From: CBDCZI01 sp965224495
GTDB lineage: Bacteria > Bacteroidota > Bacteroidia > Cytophagales > JAAEPT01
Direction of reading: 5' to 3'
DNA: 64,000 nucleotides
NCBI GenBank assembly: GCA_965224495.1
Contig: CBDCZI010000015.1
Span: 124,001 to 188,000, forward strand
Made by a program: the position numbers and the translations under genes. Below, one piece after another: positions 22,076 to 32,174 of this stretch; the first letter of the stretch is position 1, and every line of letters begins with the position of its first letter. The notes under the pieces are model-generated. The model was not told the origin of the DNA and searched no databases. It worked only from the letters and a program-made list of their open reading frames with translations.

Positions 22076-24289
22076 TTAAAGTTTTTTTCGTTTTAAACGC
22101 AAGCTATTTGTCAGTACCGAGATAGAACTCATCGACATGGCCCCTCCTGCAATCATCGGGCTTAACAAAAGTCCAAAAAACGGAAACAACACGCCTCCTG
22201 CTATTGGTAGTGCAATTAGGTTGTAAATGAATGCCCAAAATAGATTTTGTTTTATTGTTTGCATAGTGGCTTTGGATAAGTGAATCGCTTTACTGATTTG
22301 TCTTAAATCGGACTGCATTAGGGTTATCCCTGCACTTTCCATTGCAATAGCTGTTCCACTTCCCATCGCTATACCGACGTCAGCTTGAGCTAAGGCGTGC
22401 GAATCGTTGATGCCATCGCCCGCCATAGCTACGGTTTTGCCTTGTTTTTGTAATTTGATAACAAACGCCCCTTTGTCTGCGGGCATTACTTCGGCTTGGT
22501 ATTTTTTTATTCCTGCTTGCTCTGCGATTACTTTGGCTGTCTGCTCGTTGTCACCTGTGAGCATATAAATATCGATGCCTAATGCTTGAATTTGCTGAAC
22601 AGCCAAAGGGGCGGTTGCTTTTATCTTATCGGCTACGGCTATAACTGCCAAGACTTTGTTGTTGGTACCAAAATAAACTACGGTTTTTGCCTGCTGTGTG
22701 AGTTCTGTTGCTTTTTGCGTGATGGTATCAGGAAATATGAGCTGATGATTATCCATCATTTTTTTGTTACCGACGAAGTACGTTTGGTTTGCTGTTGTTG
22801 CTTTTGCCCCTTGACCTGTGGTACTTTCAAAGGTATCGGTGGGTGGAATTTCTGTTTGTTTGGCTTTTAAATGTGTACTTATCGCTTCGGCAATGGGGTG
22901 TTCGGATTGGCTTTCGATGGCTAATAGGTAGGGTTCGTATTGTTCTTTAGTTTCTACCCAATATTCATCGGTTACTTTGGGTAATCCTTCGGTGATTGTT
23001 CCTGTTTTGTCAAGTATGAGGGCGTCTATTTTGTAGGCTGTTTCTAACGCTTGTGCGTCTTTTATCAATATACCGTGTTCGGCCCCTTTACCGATTCCAA
23101 CCATCAATGCTGTTGGTGTTGCTAAACCTAAAGCACAAGGACAAGCGATAATCAATACCGTAATTAAGGTCAATAAGGCATTGGTAACTACTGGTTCGGG
23201 TCCGAAGAAATACCAAATCCCCGAACAAATAAGGGCTATAACAATCACGACAGGTACAAATATACTGGCTATTTTATCTACTAAATGTTGGATTTTAGGT
23301 TTGCTTGCTTGTGCTTGTTCGACTAAACGAATGATTTGAGAAAGTAAGGTGTCGTCGCCTATTTTTTTGGCTAAAATACGTAATCCTCCTTTTTGATTGA
23401 TTGTTCCTGCGAATACTTCGTCTCCTTTTCGTTTGGAAACGGGTATGGGTTCACCCGAAATCATACTTTCGTCAATGAAACTTTCTCCTTTTTTTACTTT
23501 ACCGTCCACAGGGACTTTGTCGCCTGGCTTGAGGACAATCAAATCTCCTTTGACAATATCTTCGTAGGCTATTGTTTCTTCTTCACCATTGCGGATGACG
23601 GTTACTTGTTTGGGTTTTAGCCCCATTAGTTTTTTGATTGCCGAAGAGGTTTTGCTTTTTGCTTTCTCTTCTAAATAGCGACCTAATAAGATGAGTGTGA
23701 TGATGACAACTGCGGATTCGTAATAAACGTGTGGTTGCATGCCGTGGTTTAAAAAAAACTGCGGATAAATGGTGTTAAATAGACTAAATAAGAAGGCGAC
23801 TCCTGTACTTAAAGCTACTAAGGTATCCATGCTTGCGGAGAAGATTTTTAGTTTTTTCCACGCAATAGTGAAAAACGCTGATCCACTCCAAAACAATACG
23901 GGTAAGGATAAAGCCAATAACACCCAGTTTTCATAAGGTATTTTGCCCATAAAGAACATAGAGAGTACAAATACGGGTATTGAAAAGACGGCAGAGAAAA
24001 TGAGTTTGCTTTTTAATGTTGCTAAGCGTTTTTCTTCTTGTTTCTCAAATTGTTGGTTGACTTCTTTGGTGTCGCCTATAAGTAATTGGTAACCTATTTG
24101 TTTTGCGTTTTGTTGTAAATCTTTTTCGGAAACCAATGTTTTGTCAAACTCGACATACACCGATTGGTTAGGGTAATTGACAGTTACGGTTTTTACTCCT
24201 TGGGTTGCTGACAAGTACGTTTCTAAACTTATTGCGCAAGAAGCACAAGTCATTCCTGTGACTTTGTAACTGTTTTTTAATGTTGACAT
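22076..24289 (-). CDS. copA: Copper-exporting P-type ATPase
   Basis: A 737-residue P1B-type ATPase for Cu(I) export. It has one N-terminal HMA domain with GMTCASC (about 12-18), then two helices and the rest of an eight-helix core. Landmarks are SGEP in the actuator domain (about 278-281), IACPCALGLATPTA (CPC metal site, about 384-397), the phosphorylation site DKTGT (about 428-432), SEHPIA in the nucleotide domain (about 468-473) and AGDGINDSHALA (about 624-635). The phosphorylated Asp is in DKTGT. Length is normal and all motifs are intact. The CopZ-like gene follows directly, so the pair forms a copper-tolerance operon. The -7-like GATATTTG ends just upstream of the ATG, which would give an almost leaderless mRNA. 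Confidence 0.95.
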   Translation of the reverse strand: MSTLKNSYKVTGMTCASCAISLETYLSATQGVKTVTVNYPNQSVYVEFDKTLVSEKDLQQNAKQIGYQLLIGDTKEVNQQFEKQEEKRLATLKSKLIFSAVFSIPVFVLSMFFMGKIPYENWVLLALSLPVLFWSGSAFFTIAWKKLKIFSASMDTLVALSTGVAFLFSLFNTIYPQFFLNHGMQPHVYYESAVVIITLILLGRYLEEKAKSKTSSAIKKLMGLKPKQVTVIRNGEEETIAYEDIVKGDLIVLKPGDKVPVDGKVKKGESFIDESMISGEPIPVSKRKGDEVFAGTINQKGGLRILAKKIGDDTLLSQIIRLVEQAQASKPKIQHLVDKIASIFVPVVIVIALICSGIWYFFGPEPVVTNALLTLITVLIIACPCALGLATPTALMVGIGKGAEHGILIKDAQALETAYKIDALILDKTGTITEGLPKVTDEYWVETKEQYEPYLLAIESQSEHPIAEAISTHLKAKQTEIPPTDTFESTTGQGAKATTANQTYFVGNKKMMDNHQLIFPDTITQKATELTQQAKTVVYFGTNNKVLAVIAVADKIKATAPLAVQQIQALGIDIYMLTGDNEQTAKVIAEQAGIKKYQAEVMPADKGAFVIKLQKQGKTVAMAGDGINDSHALAQADVGIAMGSGTAIAMESAGITLMQSDLRQISKAIHLSKATMQTIKQNLFWAFIYNLIALPIAGGVLFPFFGLLLSPMIAGGAMSMSSISVLTNSLRLKRKKL

Positions 24290-24403
24290 AGTACAAATAT
24301 CTGCTTTTTTGATGGTTGGTTTATTCTTTGGGTATGGTTTTCTTTTTTTGTTTTATTTACTATTACGTTTTTTTGACAGTTAGAAGATATTTTATCGTTC
24401 ATT

Positions 24404-24570
24404 CCGCGTGAGGGATTGCAGTGGAAATCCTTTTGTGAGGAACGAACAAAAGATTGAGAACGTAAAGCCCGACCTCGCTCTTGATTTACCTTGTGCTTGT
24501 TCGGTTATTTGCTCAACTTGCCACAGGTTAATGAACAGCAACAACCACTAAGAGGGCACGCCCAAATAAT
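24404..24570. repeat. Dispersed repeat copy
   Basis: Contains GCGTGAGGGATTGCAGTGG, an AAAGATTGAGAACG...AAGCCCGACC segment and a GGGCACGCCC end. The same parts in the same order are found at 21620-21845 and 45317-45545, and a part in inverted orientation at 2032. It lies in the gene-free 350-bp gap between secDF and copA. Confidence 0.65.
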
Positions 24571-24578
24571 AATAAACA

Positions 24579-24616
24579 AAAAAAATCCTCTCAAGTCAAT
24601 GACCTGAGAGGATTTT
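24579..24616. terminator. Hairpin terminator behind secDF
   Basis: A stem of about 17 bp with one mismatch (AAAATCCTCTCAAGTCA against TGACCTGAGAGGATTTT), flanked by A and T runs. It lies 22 bp after the secDF stop. Confidence 0.8.
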
Positions 24617-24637
24617 GTTATTACAATTGAAAATAGA

Positions 24638-27600
24638 CTATACGGCTACTTCTTCTTGTGCTTCTTTTTTAGCTCTTACTTTCGCTCCTTCTTCGTTGAT
24701 TTTCTTCTTGCTCGTATCCAAAACACTTGGCGTCGCAATGAAAATCGAAGAGTAAGTACCTACGATAATACCGATAAATAAGGCGAAAGAGAAGCCTCTC
24801 AACGCGTCTCCACCGAATACCAATAAGATACCAACTACCACTAAAGTAGTCAATGAAGTCATGATAGTACGACTCAATGTACTGTTAATCGCTTCGTTGA
24901 ATAGTGGTGCTAATTCTTGCTTGCTGTTGCGTCCTAAGAACTCTCTCACACGGTCAAATACAACCACTGTATCATTGACAGAATAACCTACGATTGTCAG
25001 CATCGAGGCAATGAAAATTGAATCAATCTCGAATGAGAACCCGAATAAACGAGCGATAGAGAATACAGAAACAACTACCAACACATCGTGGAAAAGTGCG
25101 ATTAATGCCCCTAAACCAAATTGCCATTTTTTAAATCGCACTCTGATGTATAAGAAAATAGCTACCAATGAAATAAGAATAGACAAGAAAGATTTTTTCT
25201 TTGATGTCTGCTGAAATTGTTGGGTTAACTTTTATCGATTGAACTACTTTTGGGTTAATCGCATCGAAGTTTGCTAAACCTTTCATCAAAGTAGCCTTCA
25301 CTACATCATCAACATTTTCGTCTGTTGAGTTTAACATATAGTTTGTTTTGACTTTGACATTTTGATTTCCATCAATCGTTTTGACTTCGCAAGACGCTTC
25401 TCCAAATACGGCTTTCAAATCAGAACGGATAGCTCCAACTTTTACGTCTTCGTCAAATTTCACAATATAAGAACGCCCTCCTTCGAAATCTACACCTAAG
25501 TTTAGTCCTCCTTGCATTGCAATTGTTGACATCCCCACAGCGATAAATACGGCAGAAATAACATAAGCAATTTTTCTTTTCGAAATGATATCGAAATTGA
25601 TATTTGTAAACCATTTTTTAGAAAGTGCTGTATGGAAACTCATTTTAGCATCCGCATTTCTGTTCATTATAAACTCGATAATCAAACGAGTAATGTATAC
25701 TGCTGAAAAGAATGACGACAATACACCGATAATCAATGTAGTCGCAAATCCTTTTACAACACCTGTACCGAATGCAAACAAGATAACCGCTGTAATCAAA
25801 GTGGTTACATTGGCATCTAAAATAGTCATAAATGCTTTTTTGTATCCAATTTGAATCGCTGATTTTGTTGCTACACCGTTTCTGATTTCTTCTTTTATTC
25901 TTTCAAAGATCAAAACATTGGCATCAATAGACATCCCCATAGTCAATACAATACCGGCAATACCTGGCAATGTCAAGGCTGCTCCTAAAGATGGCACTGA
26001 CAAAATACCCAAGATAAAGAAGATGTTAAATAACAAGGCAATGTTAGCGATTGTTCCACCTTTTCCATAGTACATCATCATAAATAAGATAACTAAAGCT
26101 AATCCTGCGGCTAAAGAAATCAACCCTCTATCAACTGCTTCTTTACCTAAAGATGGTCCAACAACAACAACACCTTCGATAGTTGTTGTTACTCTCAATT
26201 TACCTGATTTCAATACAGAAGCTAAGCCTTGTGCTTCGTCCATAGAGAAATCTCCTGTTACAGATGTTTCTCCTCCTCCATTTATTTTTTCACTTACACT
26301 TGGTGCTGAATAAACAATATCATCCAATACAATAGCAATTTGAAATTGGTTTTTGTGCTGCTTTCCCTGTTGCTTTTGCCCACTCGGCATCACCTTGTGG
26401 TGTAAAGTGTAATCAATACATTTGGACGTACAGGTGCTGTTTGTGTGTACCCTTGTCTTGCTGACTCTACATAATCTGGAGCCCCAGGCCCGCCCATCAA
26501 AGGCATTCCGTTACGTCCTGTTTTCAAGAAATAAACTTCTGTAGCATCTTCGCCTGTTGACCCTGTAGAACCTACCGATGTTTTTCCAAAATAGATAGAT
26601 GTCCCTTTAGGAAACAACCCAACTACATCTTGTCTTTTTAAGAACGTGTTTAACTCTTTTTTATCTTTTCTTAAAACAACATAAGTAGCGTATAACTTAC
26701 CTGATTGAGGGTCTTGTTGTGTATTTGCGTAAAACAAAGGTCTGATTTGCTCTTTTGTCTTTGGTTTAGCATCTGCTTTCACCTCTTCTTTATCTTCAGT
26801 AGCATCTTCACCTGTCAACGAAATATCTTCTTCATTTACCGCTGTGTCACCTTCTGTTTCTTCAATTACGACGGTTTCTTTGGGGAATTTTTGAGCCAAC
26901 TGATTGTAAACATTAATGCTTTGCTCAGCTTTCATCACTTCCATAAATTTCAATTGAGCAGCTGCGCTAAGACGCTTTTTAATTCGCTCTTCGTCATCAA
27001 CTCCTGGTAATTCAATTTCGATACGGCCAGTTGATTTCACTACTTCAATGATAGGCTGTGTTGCTCCAAATTCATCGATACGTTTTCCTAAAATCTCTTT
27101 AGATAAAGTTGCCGCTTCTTCGATTTCAGTATTCAACCATGTGATTACTTTATCATCATCGTCTTCACGAGTGATTTTGTTTGCGTTTTTTCTACTATAA
27201 AAAACACTTTTTGCTAACAATCCTTCTTCTCCTTCGTTGATTGCTAACCATTCTTTATAAAACAAATCAGTAAAACGACTTGTAGAAGTTTTTTGTGCTT
27301 CTTTTGCGTTTGCTAATGCCGTATTGAATTTTACGTTTTTACTAAATCCTGATTTTCCTTCCAAAAATTCTTTTGCATTTACCACTAAAGTAATGTGCAT
27401 TCCTCCTTGTAAATCTAATCCTAAGTTCAATTCCTTTTTCTTTACCTCTTCGTAAGTCCAGTTAAAGAAAACTTCTTTATTCCAAATTGAATCTTTAAAA
27501 TTTGCTAATGCTTCTTTCTCAATAGCATTTGCTTCAGCGTTTGTCTTGTTATCAACTATAGCTAATTGTTTTTGGTCGTTAGCGTAAGCCAAACGGTCTT

Positions 27601-27697
27601 TTTCAATTCCTCTTGCCACAAATGTGAATGACAAATAGAACAAACATAATGCAGTAATAACTACCGCAAAAAAGACTAATCCTTTCTTTCCTTGCAT
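24638..27697 (-). pseudogene. secDF: SecDF protein-export subunit, split by three +1 frameshifts
   Basis: This is the fused SecD-SecF subunit typical of Flavobacteriia, an accessory that uses the proton gradient to pull exported proteins through SecYEG. The SecD part starts at 27697 (first helix, then ELNLGLDLQGGMHITLVV). After the first shift come the SecD helices (GLALVILFMMMYYGKGG), then SecF (GLNLGVDFEGGRSYIVKF), and finally SYSVNDTVVVFDRVRE-like SecF helices. The frame changes at 26404-26406, 26350-26354 and 25193-25198. Each is explained by one extra base in a short homopolymer (coding strand T2 to T3, A4 to A5, A5 to A6). If these are repaired, about 1019 codons remain, which is normal. 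Since SecDF is important for export, I think assembly error is at least as likely as true inactivation. Confidence 0.85.
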
Positions 27698-27785
27698 TTT
27701 TTAATATTAATTGTGTGTGTTTTGATTGTTTTGAGGCTTAACACCTCTGTTTTACTCCATTACCTAATAGCTAGGCAATTTGTTG

Positions 27786-28139
27786 TTACGGGGCGTTTGT
27801 TTGTATTGCAGATATAAATAGTGTTTGCAATAATTTGGGTAGAATGATTTTTTGCTCAAAAAACGAGTGACTTTTCTCAAAATCGCCTAAAAGTATCTCG
27901 CGATGCAAAATTGCTACCTTTTGTAATTCTAATTTCACCGCAGGAACGACTGCGTGTTTAACTATTTTTTCAAATACCGCTTGTTTTTCTACAGGCACGT
28001 TTTTTTCAGACACAGACTTACTAACCTCTTCTTTTTTAAGGACTTCACTCTTACTCGTTACACCTATAAAAGACATAGAAAGTAAACTTGCCATCAAGAC
28101 AAATAAAAACGTGCGGTATGTTGTACTGATTTTCTTCAA
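27786..28139 (-). CDS. Small exported hypothetical protein
   Basis: About 117 residues. Using the TTG at 28139 gives a typical signal peptide: a KK pair, then a hydrophobic core with FLFVLMASLLSMSFIG (about residues 11-26). The rest is rich in Lys, Val and Glu, and has two predicted amphipathic helices around VFEKIVKHAVVPAVKLELQK (about 65-84). The frame is open 7 codons further upstream to another TTG. I recognise no family. It lies upstream of secDF in the same direction, with about 90 bp between. Confidence 0.45.
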   Translation of the reverse strand: MKKISTTYRTFLFVLMASLLSMSFIGVTSKSEVLKKEEVSKSVSEKNVPVEKQAVFEKIVKHAVVPAVKLELQKVAILHREILLGDFEKSHSFFEQKIILPKLLQTLFISAIQTNAP

Positions 28140-28205
28140 AATAGTACTACAAACATACAAAACATTTTGGTTTATAGCTATTTGTTTCCAACTAGTCGCC
28201 CTCTC

Positions 28206-28334
28206 TCACTTTAGGTCTTCTATTTCTTTTTCAGGTAGACCTGTAATCTCTTTTATTACTATTACCGCCATTCCTTTCTGTAACATGGTTTTCGCTATTT
28301 CTATCTTACCCTCTATAAATATGAGAGAACAACC
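28206..28334 (-). pseudogene. C-terminal remnant of an Rpn-family nuclease/transposase
   Basis: The minus strand ends an open frame with GKIEIAKTMLQKGMAV followed by IKEITGLPEKEIEDLK and TGA at 28206. This is the familiar C-terminal tail of Rpn-type (PD-(D/E)XK) recombination-promoting nucleases of Bacteroidota. The catalytic body is missing; upstream (28335-28477) I see no continuation. I infer that a mobile gene decayed here. Confidence 0.55.
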
Positions 28335-28477
28335 CAAAGTATTTAACACCCAATCTCCCTTTCCTACAAATAGGCTTTTCCTAAAATTGATTAGAAATGA
28401 AAAACACCCAAGATTAAAGACTCAGCTCCAAGGAACAAAAGAAAGGGTTACCTCTCTCGCTCCTGCAAATAATTGAG

Positions 28478-28485
28478 TATATTTG
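28478..28485 (+). promoter_or_regulatory. -7-like element just before glgX
   Basis: TATATTTG is a perfect TAnnTTTG match ending 3 bp before the glgX ATG at 28489. If used, the mRNA would be leaderless. No good -33 TTTG is seen, so it may also be chance. Confidence 0.35.
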
Positions 28486-28488
28486 GTA

Positions 28489-30537
28489 ATGGCTAAAAAT
28501 CACAAGACATCTAATGGCAAAAGTTTCCCTATTGGTCCTTCAAAAACGAAAGACGGAGTGAATTTTTGTGTTTATTCGCATCATGCTAAGCGAGTAGAAT
28601 TGCATTTTTTCAACCATAAAAACGATGCCGAACCGAGTCAAACCTTCTTACTCAATGCTGAGGATAACTTAACGTATGTGTATTGGCATATCGAGATTGA
28701 GCACGTCAAAGAAGGACAACTGTATGGTTACAAAGTAATTGGCGACGGTACAGATGGGGATTGTTTAGATGAAAAAAAATTGCTTATCGATCCTTATACA
28801 AGAGCTACAGCAACAAGTGATTTTTATAGTAGAAAAAAGGCTTCTATCCCAGGAAACAACACCAAATACGCAATAAAAAGTATATGGGTTGATAACGAAT
28901 CGTACGATTGGGAAGAGGACGAGCCTCTAAAACACGATTATTTTAAGACGGTTATTTACGAGGTACACGTGGGCGGTTTTACAAAAAACAAAAACTCAGG
29001 CGTATCCGCTAAACTACGAGGGACTTATATTGGGATGATAGAAAAAATCCCTTATTTACAAAAACTAGGGATTACAGCTGTTGAGCTTTTACCTGTTCAT
29101 CAGTTTGATGAAACCGATGCGCCTGGTGGATTAAATTATTGGGGTTATAGCCCTGTTGCTTTTTTTGCTCCACACAGTGGTTACGCCACCAATCCTGATG
29201 ACGGCAGTGTGGTTAATGAGTTTAAGGATATGGTCAAGGCTTTTCATAAGGCTGGAATCGAGGTTTTCTTGGATGTGGTTTTTAATCATACCGCAGAGGC
29301 TGGTTTGGGAAAAGCGATACAGTCTTTCAAAGGGTTTGGAAATAAAACCTACTATTTAATGGACGAGGACGGAAAGTCTTACAGCGATTATAGTGGTTGT
29401 GGAAATGCGATAAATGCCAACCATTCGGTCGTTCGTCGTTTGATTTTGGATTGTTTGCATTATTGGGTAACCGAATTGCATATTGACGGTTTCCGTTTTG
29501 ATTTAGCTTCTGTTTTGGCTCGTGATACGGATGGCAGTCCGTTAGAAAACCCTCCTTTACTTTGGGAAATTGAGGCTGATCCATTTTTAGCAGGCACAAA
29601 AATCATCGCTGAAGCGTGGGATGCTGGTGGATTGTACCAAGTAGGTTCGTTTATCGGTTACCGTTGGGGTGAGTGGAATGGTAAGTTCAGAGATGATGTC
29701 CGCCGTTTTATGAAGGGAGATAAAGGTATGGTTAAGGATTTTTCTACTCGACTGATGGGTAGTCCTGATATTTATTACAGTGATAAAAAAACACCTTACA
29801 AGAGCGTTAATTTTGTAACTTGTCACGATGGTTTTACACTAAATGATTTGGTGTCTTACAACGACAAACATAACCTTGCTAATAAAGAGAATAACAACGA
29901 TGGCGGAAACGATAATTTTAGTTGGAATGGTGGTATAGAAGGTAAAACTGATGATATAGCCATCGAGAAACTACGTTTGAAACAGATAAAAAACTTTTTT
30001 GTAACGACCTTACTCTCTATCGGAACGCCTATGTTTTGGATGGGTGATGAGGTACGTAGAACACAAAATGGAAATAACAATGCTTACTGCCAAGACAATG
30101 AATTGAGTTGGTTTGATTGGGATTTGGTTGAAGAAAACAAAGATTTATATGATTTTGTGAGTCAGCTCATCAAAATGAAAAAACAGCAAGGTACAAATTG
30201 GGATAATTATTCTATGATTGGCTACCACGATAATTTTGATTGGCACGGAGTTTCTTTAAACGAACCTGATGTGGGTGAAAACTCACATAGTTTGAGTTTT
30301 ACCTTTACCAACGAAGAGGCTGATGTTTCTTATTATTTCATGTTTAATTCGTATTGGGAAGCCTTAGATTTCGAATTACCTGAACCTTTAGAGGACACAT
30401 GGTACAAGCGTATTGATACAGATGCCGATTTCCCAAACGATTGTCACCTCAATACTAAAATGCCTAAAATAAAAGGTACACATATTAAAGTTGCTCCTCG
30501 CTCTATCGTTATTTTACGTTCGGGAAGTGTGGGCTAA
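28489..30537 (+). CDS. glgX: Glycogen debranching enzyme (GlgX/isoamylase type)
   Basis: A 682-residue GH13 enzyme that cleaves alpha-1,6 branches of glycogen. An N-terminal CBM48-like domain (about 10-105) is followed by the catalytic barrel with YEVHVGGFTK (about 162-171), DVVFNHTAEA (about 262-271), the nucleophile Asp in DGFRFDLASVLARD (about 327-340), the acid Glu in IIAEAWDAGG (about 370-379) and the HD pair in VTCHDGFTLNDLV (about 444-456). The ATG at 28489 is preferred to the TTG two codons upstream. The next gene, malQ, begins about 25 bp after the stop, so they form a glycogen-degradation pair. Confidence 0.92.
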   Translation: MAKNHKTSNGKSFPIGPSKTKDGVNFCVYSHHAKRVELHFFNHKNDAEPSQTFLLNAEDNLTYVYWHIEIEHVKEGQLYGYKVIGDGTDGDCLDEKKLLIDPYTRATATSDFYSRKKASIPGNNTKYAIKSIWVDNESYDWEEDEPLKHDYFKTVIYEVHVGGFTKNKNSGVSAKLRGTYIGMIEKIPYLQKLGITAVELLPVHQFDETDAPGGLNYWGYSPVAFFAPHSGYATNPDDGSVVNEFKDMVKAFHKAGIEVFLDVVFNHTAEAGLGKAIQSFKGFGNKTYYLMDEDGKSYSDYSGCGNAINANHSVVRRLILDCLHYWVTELHIDGFRFDLASVLARDTDGSPLENPPLLWEIEADPFLAGTKIIAEAWDAGGLYQVGSFIGYRWGEWNGKFRDDVRRFMKGDKGMVKDFSTRLMGSPDIYYSDKKTPYKSVNFVTCHDGFTLNDLVSYNDKHNLANKENNNDGGNDNFSWNGGIEGKTDDIAIEKLRLKQIKNFFVTTLLSIGTPMFWMGDEVRRTQNGNNNAYCQDNELSWFDWDLVEENKDLYDFVSQLIKMKKQQGTNWDNYSMIGYHDNFDWHGVSLNEPDVGENSHSLSFTFTNEEADVSYYFMFNSYWEALDFELPEPLEDTWYKRIDTDADFPNDCHLNTKMPKIKGTHIKVAPRSIVILRSGSVG

Positions 30538-30562
30538 TTAAAGCATTTATAAACGATTGAAA

Positions 30563-32038
30563 ATGAAAAGAAGTAGTGGTATTTTGATGCACCCAACGAG
30601 TTTGCCTAGCAACAACGGTGTAGGTACTTTAGGGAAAGAAGCATATAAGTTCGTAGATTTCCTGCATCAAGCAGGGCAAAAATGGTGGCAAGTTTTACCA
30701 CTAACCCCTACGGGGTACGGACATTCGCCTTACCAATGCTACTCTGCTTTTGCTGGTAATCCTTTTTTGATTGATTTAGATTTCTTAGCAGAAAAAGGTT
30801 GGTTAACCAAAGATGAGGCTTGTTTTGCTATAAAAGACCCAAAAACAGCGGAGTTTGATGCGGTCAGGAAACATTTACATGATGTGCTCCCAAAAGCTTT
30901 CGAACGCTTTCTGGCTATAGGAGGAGTGGAAGGAACACAATTTGAGACGTTTTGTGAGAAAGAAAAAGATTGGCTCGACGATTACGCTTTGTTTCGTGCG
31001 TTAAAAGATGAGTTTGAACAAAAATCGTGGTTTGAGTGGGAAGATAGTTTAAAAAACCGTGACGAAGCGACTTTGGCCATCTACAAAAAAAGTTGTGCAA
31101 ACCAAATTGCTTACCGTAAGTTTTTACAATATTTAACTTTAAGTCAATGGAAAGGGGTAAAAGATTACGCCAATTCATTGGGTATCCAAGTTATTGGCGA
31201 TATTCCAATTTATGTTTCGTGGGACAGTGCCGATGTGTGGGTTAATCCCGAATTGTTTTTGCTCGATAAGAAAGGCTACCCAACACACGTTGCTGGTGTT
31301 CCTCCTGATTATTTCAGTGAAACGGGGCAACTTTGGGGAAACCCTGTCTTTAATTGGAAAAAGCACCTTGAAACCAATTTTGAATGGTGGAAAAAACGTA
31401 TTTCCGTGACTTTACAACACGTAGATTTAATTCGTCTCGACCATTTCAGAGGCTTTGAAGCATTTTGGAGCGTTCCTTTTGGTGAAAAAACAGCGATTAA
31501 AGGTGAATGGGTTACTGGTTTGGGACAAGAGTTGTTTCAAGCGCTGACTGATGAGTTTGGAAAACTTCCCTTTATTGCCGAAGATTTGGGTGTTATCACT
31601 CCCGAAGTCGAAACACTACGTGATGATTTTGACATGCCCGGTATGAAGATTTTACAATTTGCTTTTGATAGTGATGAAGAAAATGATTTCCGTCCGCATA
31701 ATTACACCAAAGATTCTGTCGTTTATACAGGTACACATGATAATGATACGTTATTGGGCTGGTTAGCGACAGCGACAAAAGAAGATAAGGCTTTAGCTCT
31801 AGACTACCTCAATGGTACTGAAGAGTCTATTGTTTGGGATTTTATTCGCTCAGCTTGGGCTTCGACTTCGGTTTTAGCAGTGACGACTATGCAAGATGTC
31901 CTAGAACAAGGTACTGAGTCAAGAATGAATATCCCTGGTACCGCTACGGGCAATTGGGCTTGGCGTTTTACTTGGGACGATATCAACGAACAGTGTATTG
32001 AAAAACTGAAGGGTTTAACTCAAATATACGGTAGGTAA
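30563..32038 (+). CDS. malQ: 4-alpha-glucanotransferase (amylomaltase)
   Basis: A 491-residue GH77 enzyme that transfers alpha-1,4-glucan segments between maltodextrins. It has the family pattern: SGILMHPTSLPSNNGVG (about 4-20), SPYQCYSAFAGNP (about 54-66), GDIPIYVSWDSADVW (about 210-224), the nucleophile Asp in LIRLDHFRGFE (about 288-298), the acid Glu in FIAEDLGVITPEV (about 335-347) and GTHDNDT (about 390-396). The ATG at 30563 is used; an upstream TTG is in frame. It follows glgX on the same strand, so debranched glycogen chains would be reworked by this enzyme. Confidence 0.95.
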   Translation: MKRSSGILMHPTSLPSNNGVGTLGKEAYKFVDFLHQAGQKWWQVLPLTPTGYGHSPYQCYSAFAGNPFLIDLDFLAEKGWLTKDEACFAIKDPKTAEFDAVRKHLHDVLPKAFERFLAIGGVEGTQFETFCEKEKDWLDDYALFRALKDEFEQKSWFEWEDSLKNRDEATLAIYKKSCANQIAYRKFLQYLTLSQWKGVKDYANSLGIQVIGDIPIYVSWDSADVWVNPELFLLDKKGYPTHVAGVPPDYFSETGQLWGNPVFNWKKHLETNFEWWKKRISVTLQHVDLIRLDHFRGFEAFWSVPFGEKTAIKGEWVTGLGQELFQALTDEFGKLPFIAEDLGVITPEVETLRDDFDMPGMKILQFAFDSDEENDFRPHNYTKDSVVYTGTHDNDTLLGWLATATKEDKALALDYLNGTEESIVWDFIRSAWASTSVLAVTTMQDVLEQGTESRMNIPGTATGNWAWRFTWDDINEQCIEKLKGLTQIYGR

Positions 32039-32055
32039 ACTGTAACTGTGGAGTC

Positions 32056-32174
32056 GTTGCGTGGTTATGTGTATTATGTGTTGAGACGTTGTGTGGTTAT
32101 GTGTATTATGTGTTGAGACGTTGTGTGGTTATGTGTATTATGTGTTGAGACGTTGTGTGGTTATGTGTTGAGAC
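32056..32174 (+). repeat. 32-bp tandem repeat, 3.7 copies
   Basis: A 32-bp unit (GTTGTGTGGTTATGTGTATT and 12 more bases) begins at 32056, 32088 and 32120. The fourth copy at 32152 lacks 9 bases. The unit ends in TTGAGAC, the same bases that start the palindrome next to it. There are no spacers, so it is not a CRISPR. Confidence 0.85.

Noticed and set aside
25193..26406. Programmed frameshifting in secDF
   Set aside because: Three shifts would each have to be efficient to give a full protein, and no conserved slippery site with a stimulating structure is seen. Homopolymer error or mutation is simpler.
28111..28476. 121-codon frame on the plus strand upstream of glgX
   Set aside because: It covers the minus-strand Rpn remnant and the start of the small exported gene. 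The minus-strand reading has a recognisable tail, and this one does not.
32056..32174. CRISPR array
   Set aside because: The units are joined without spacers, and no cas genes are present. It is a simple tandem repeat.
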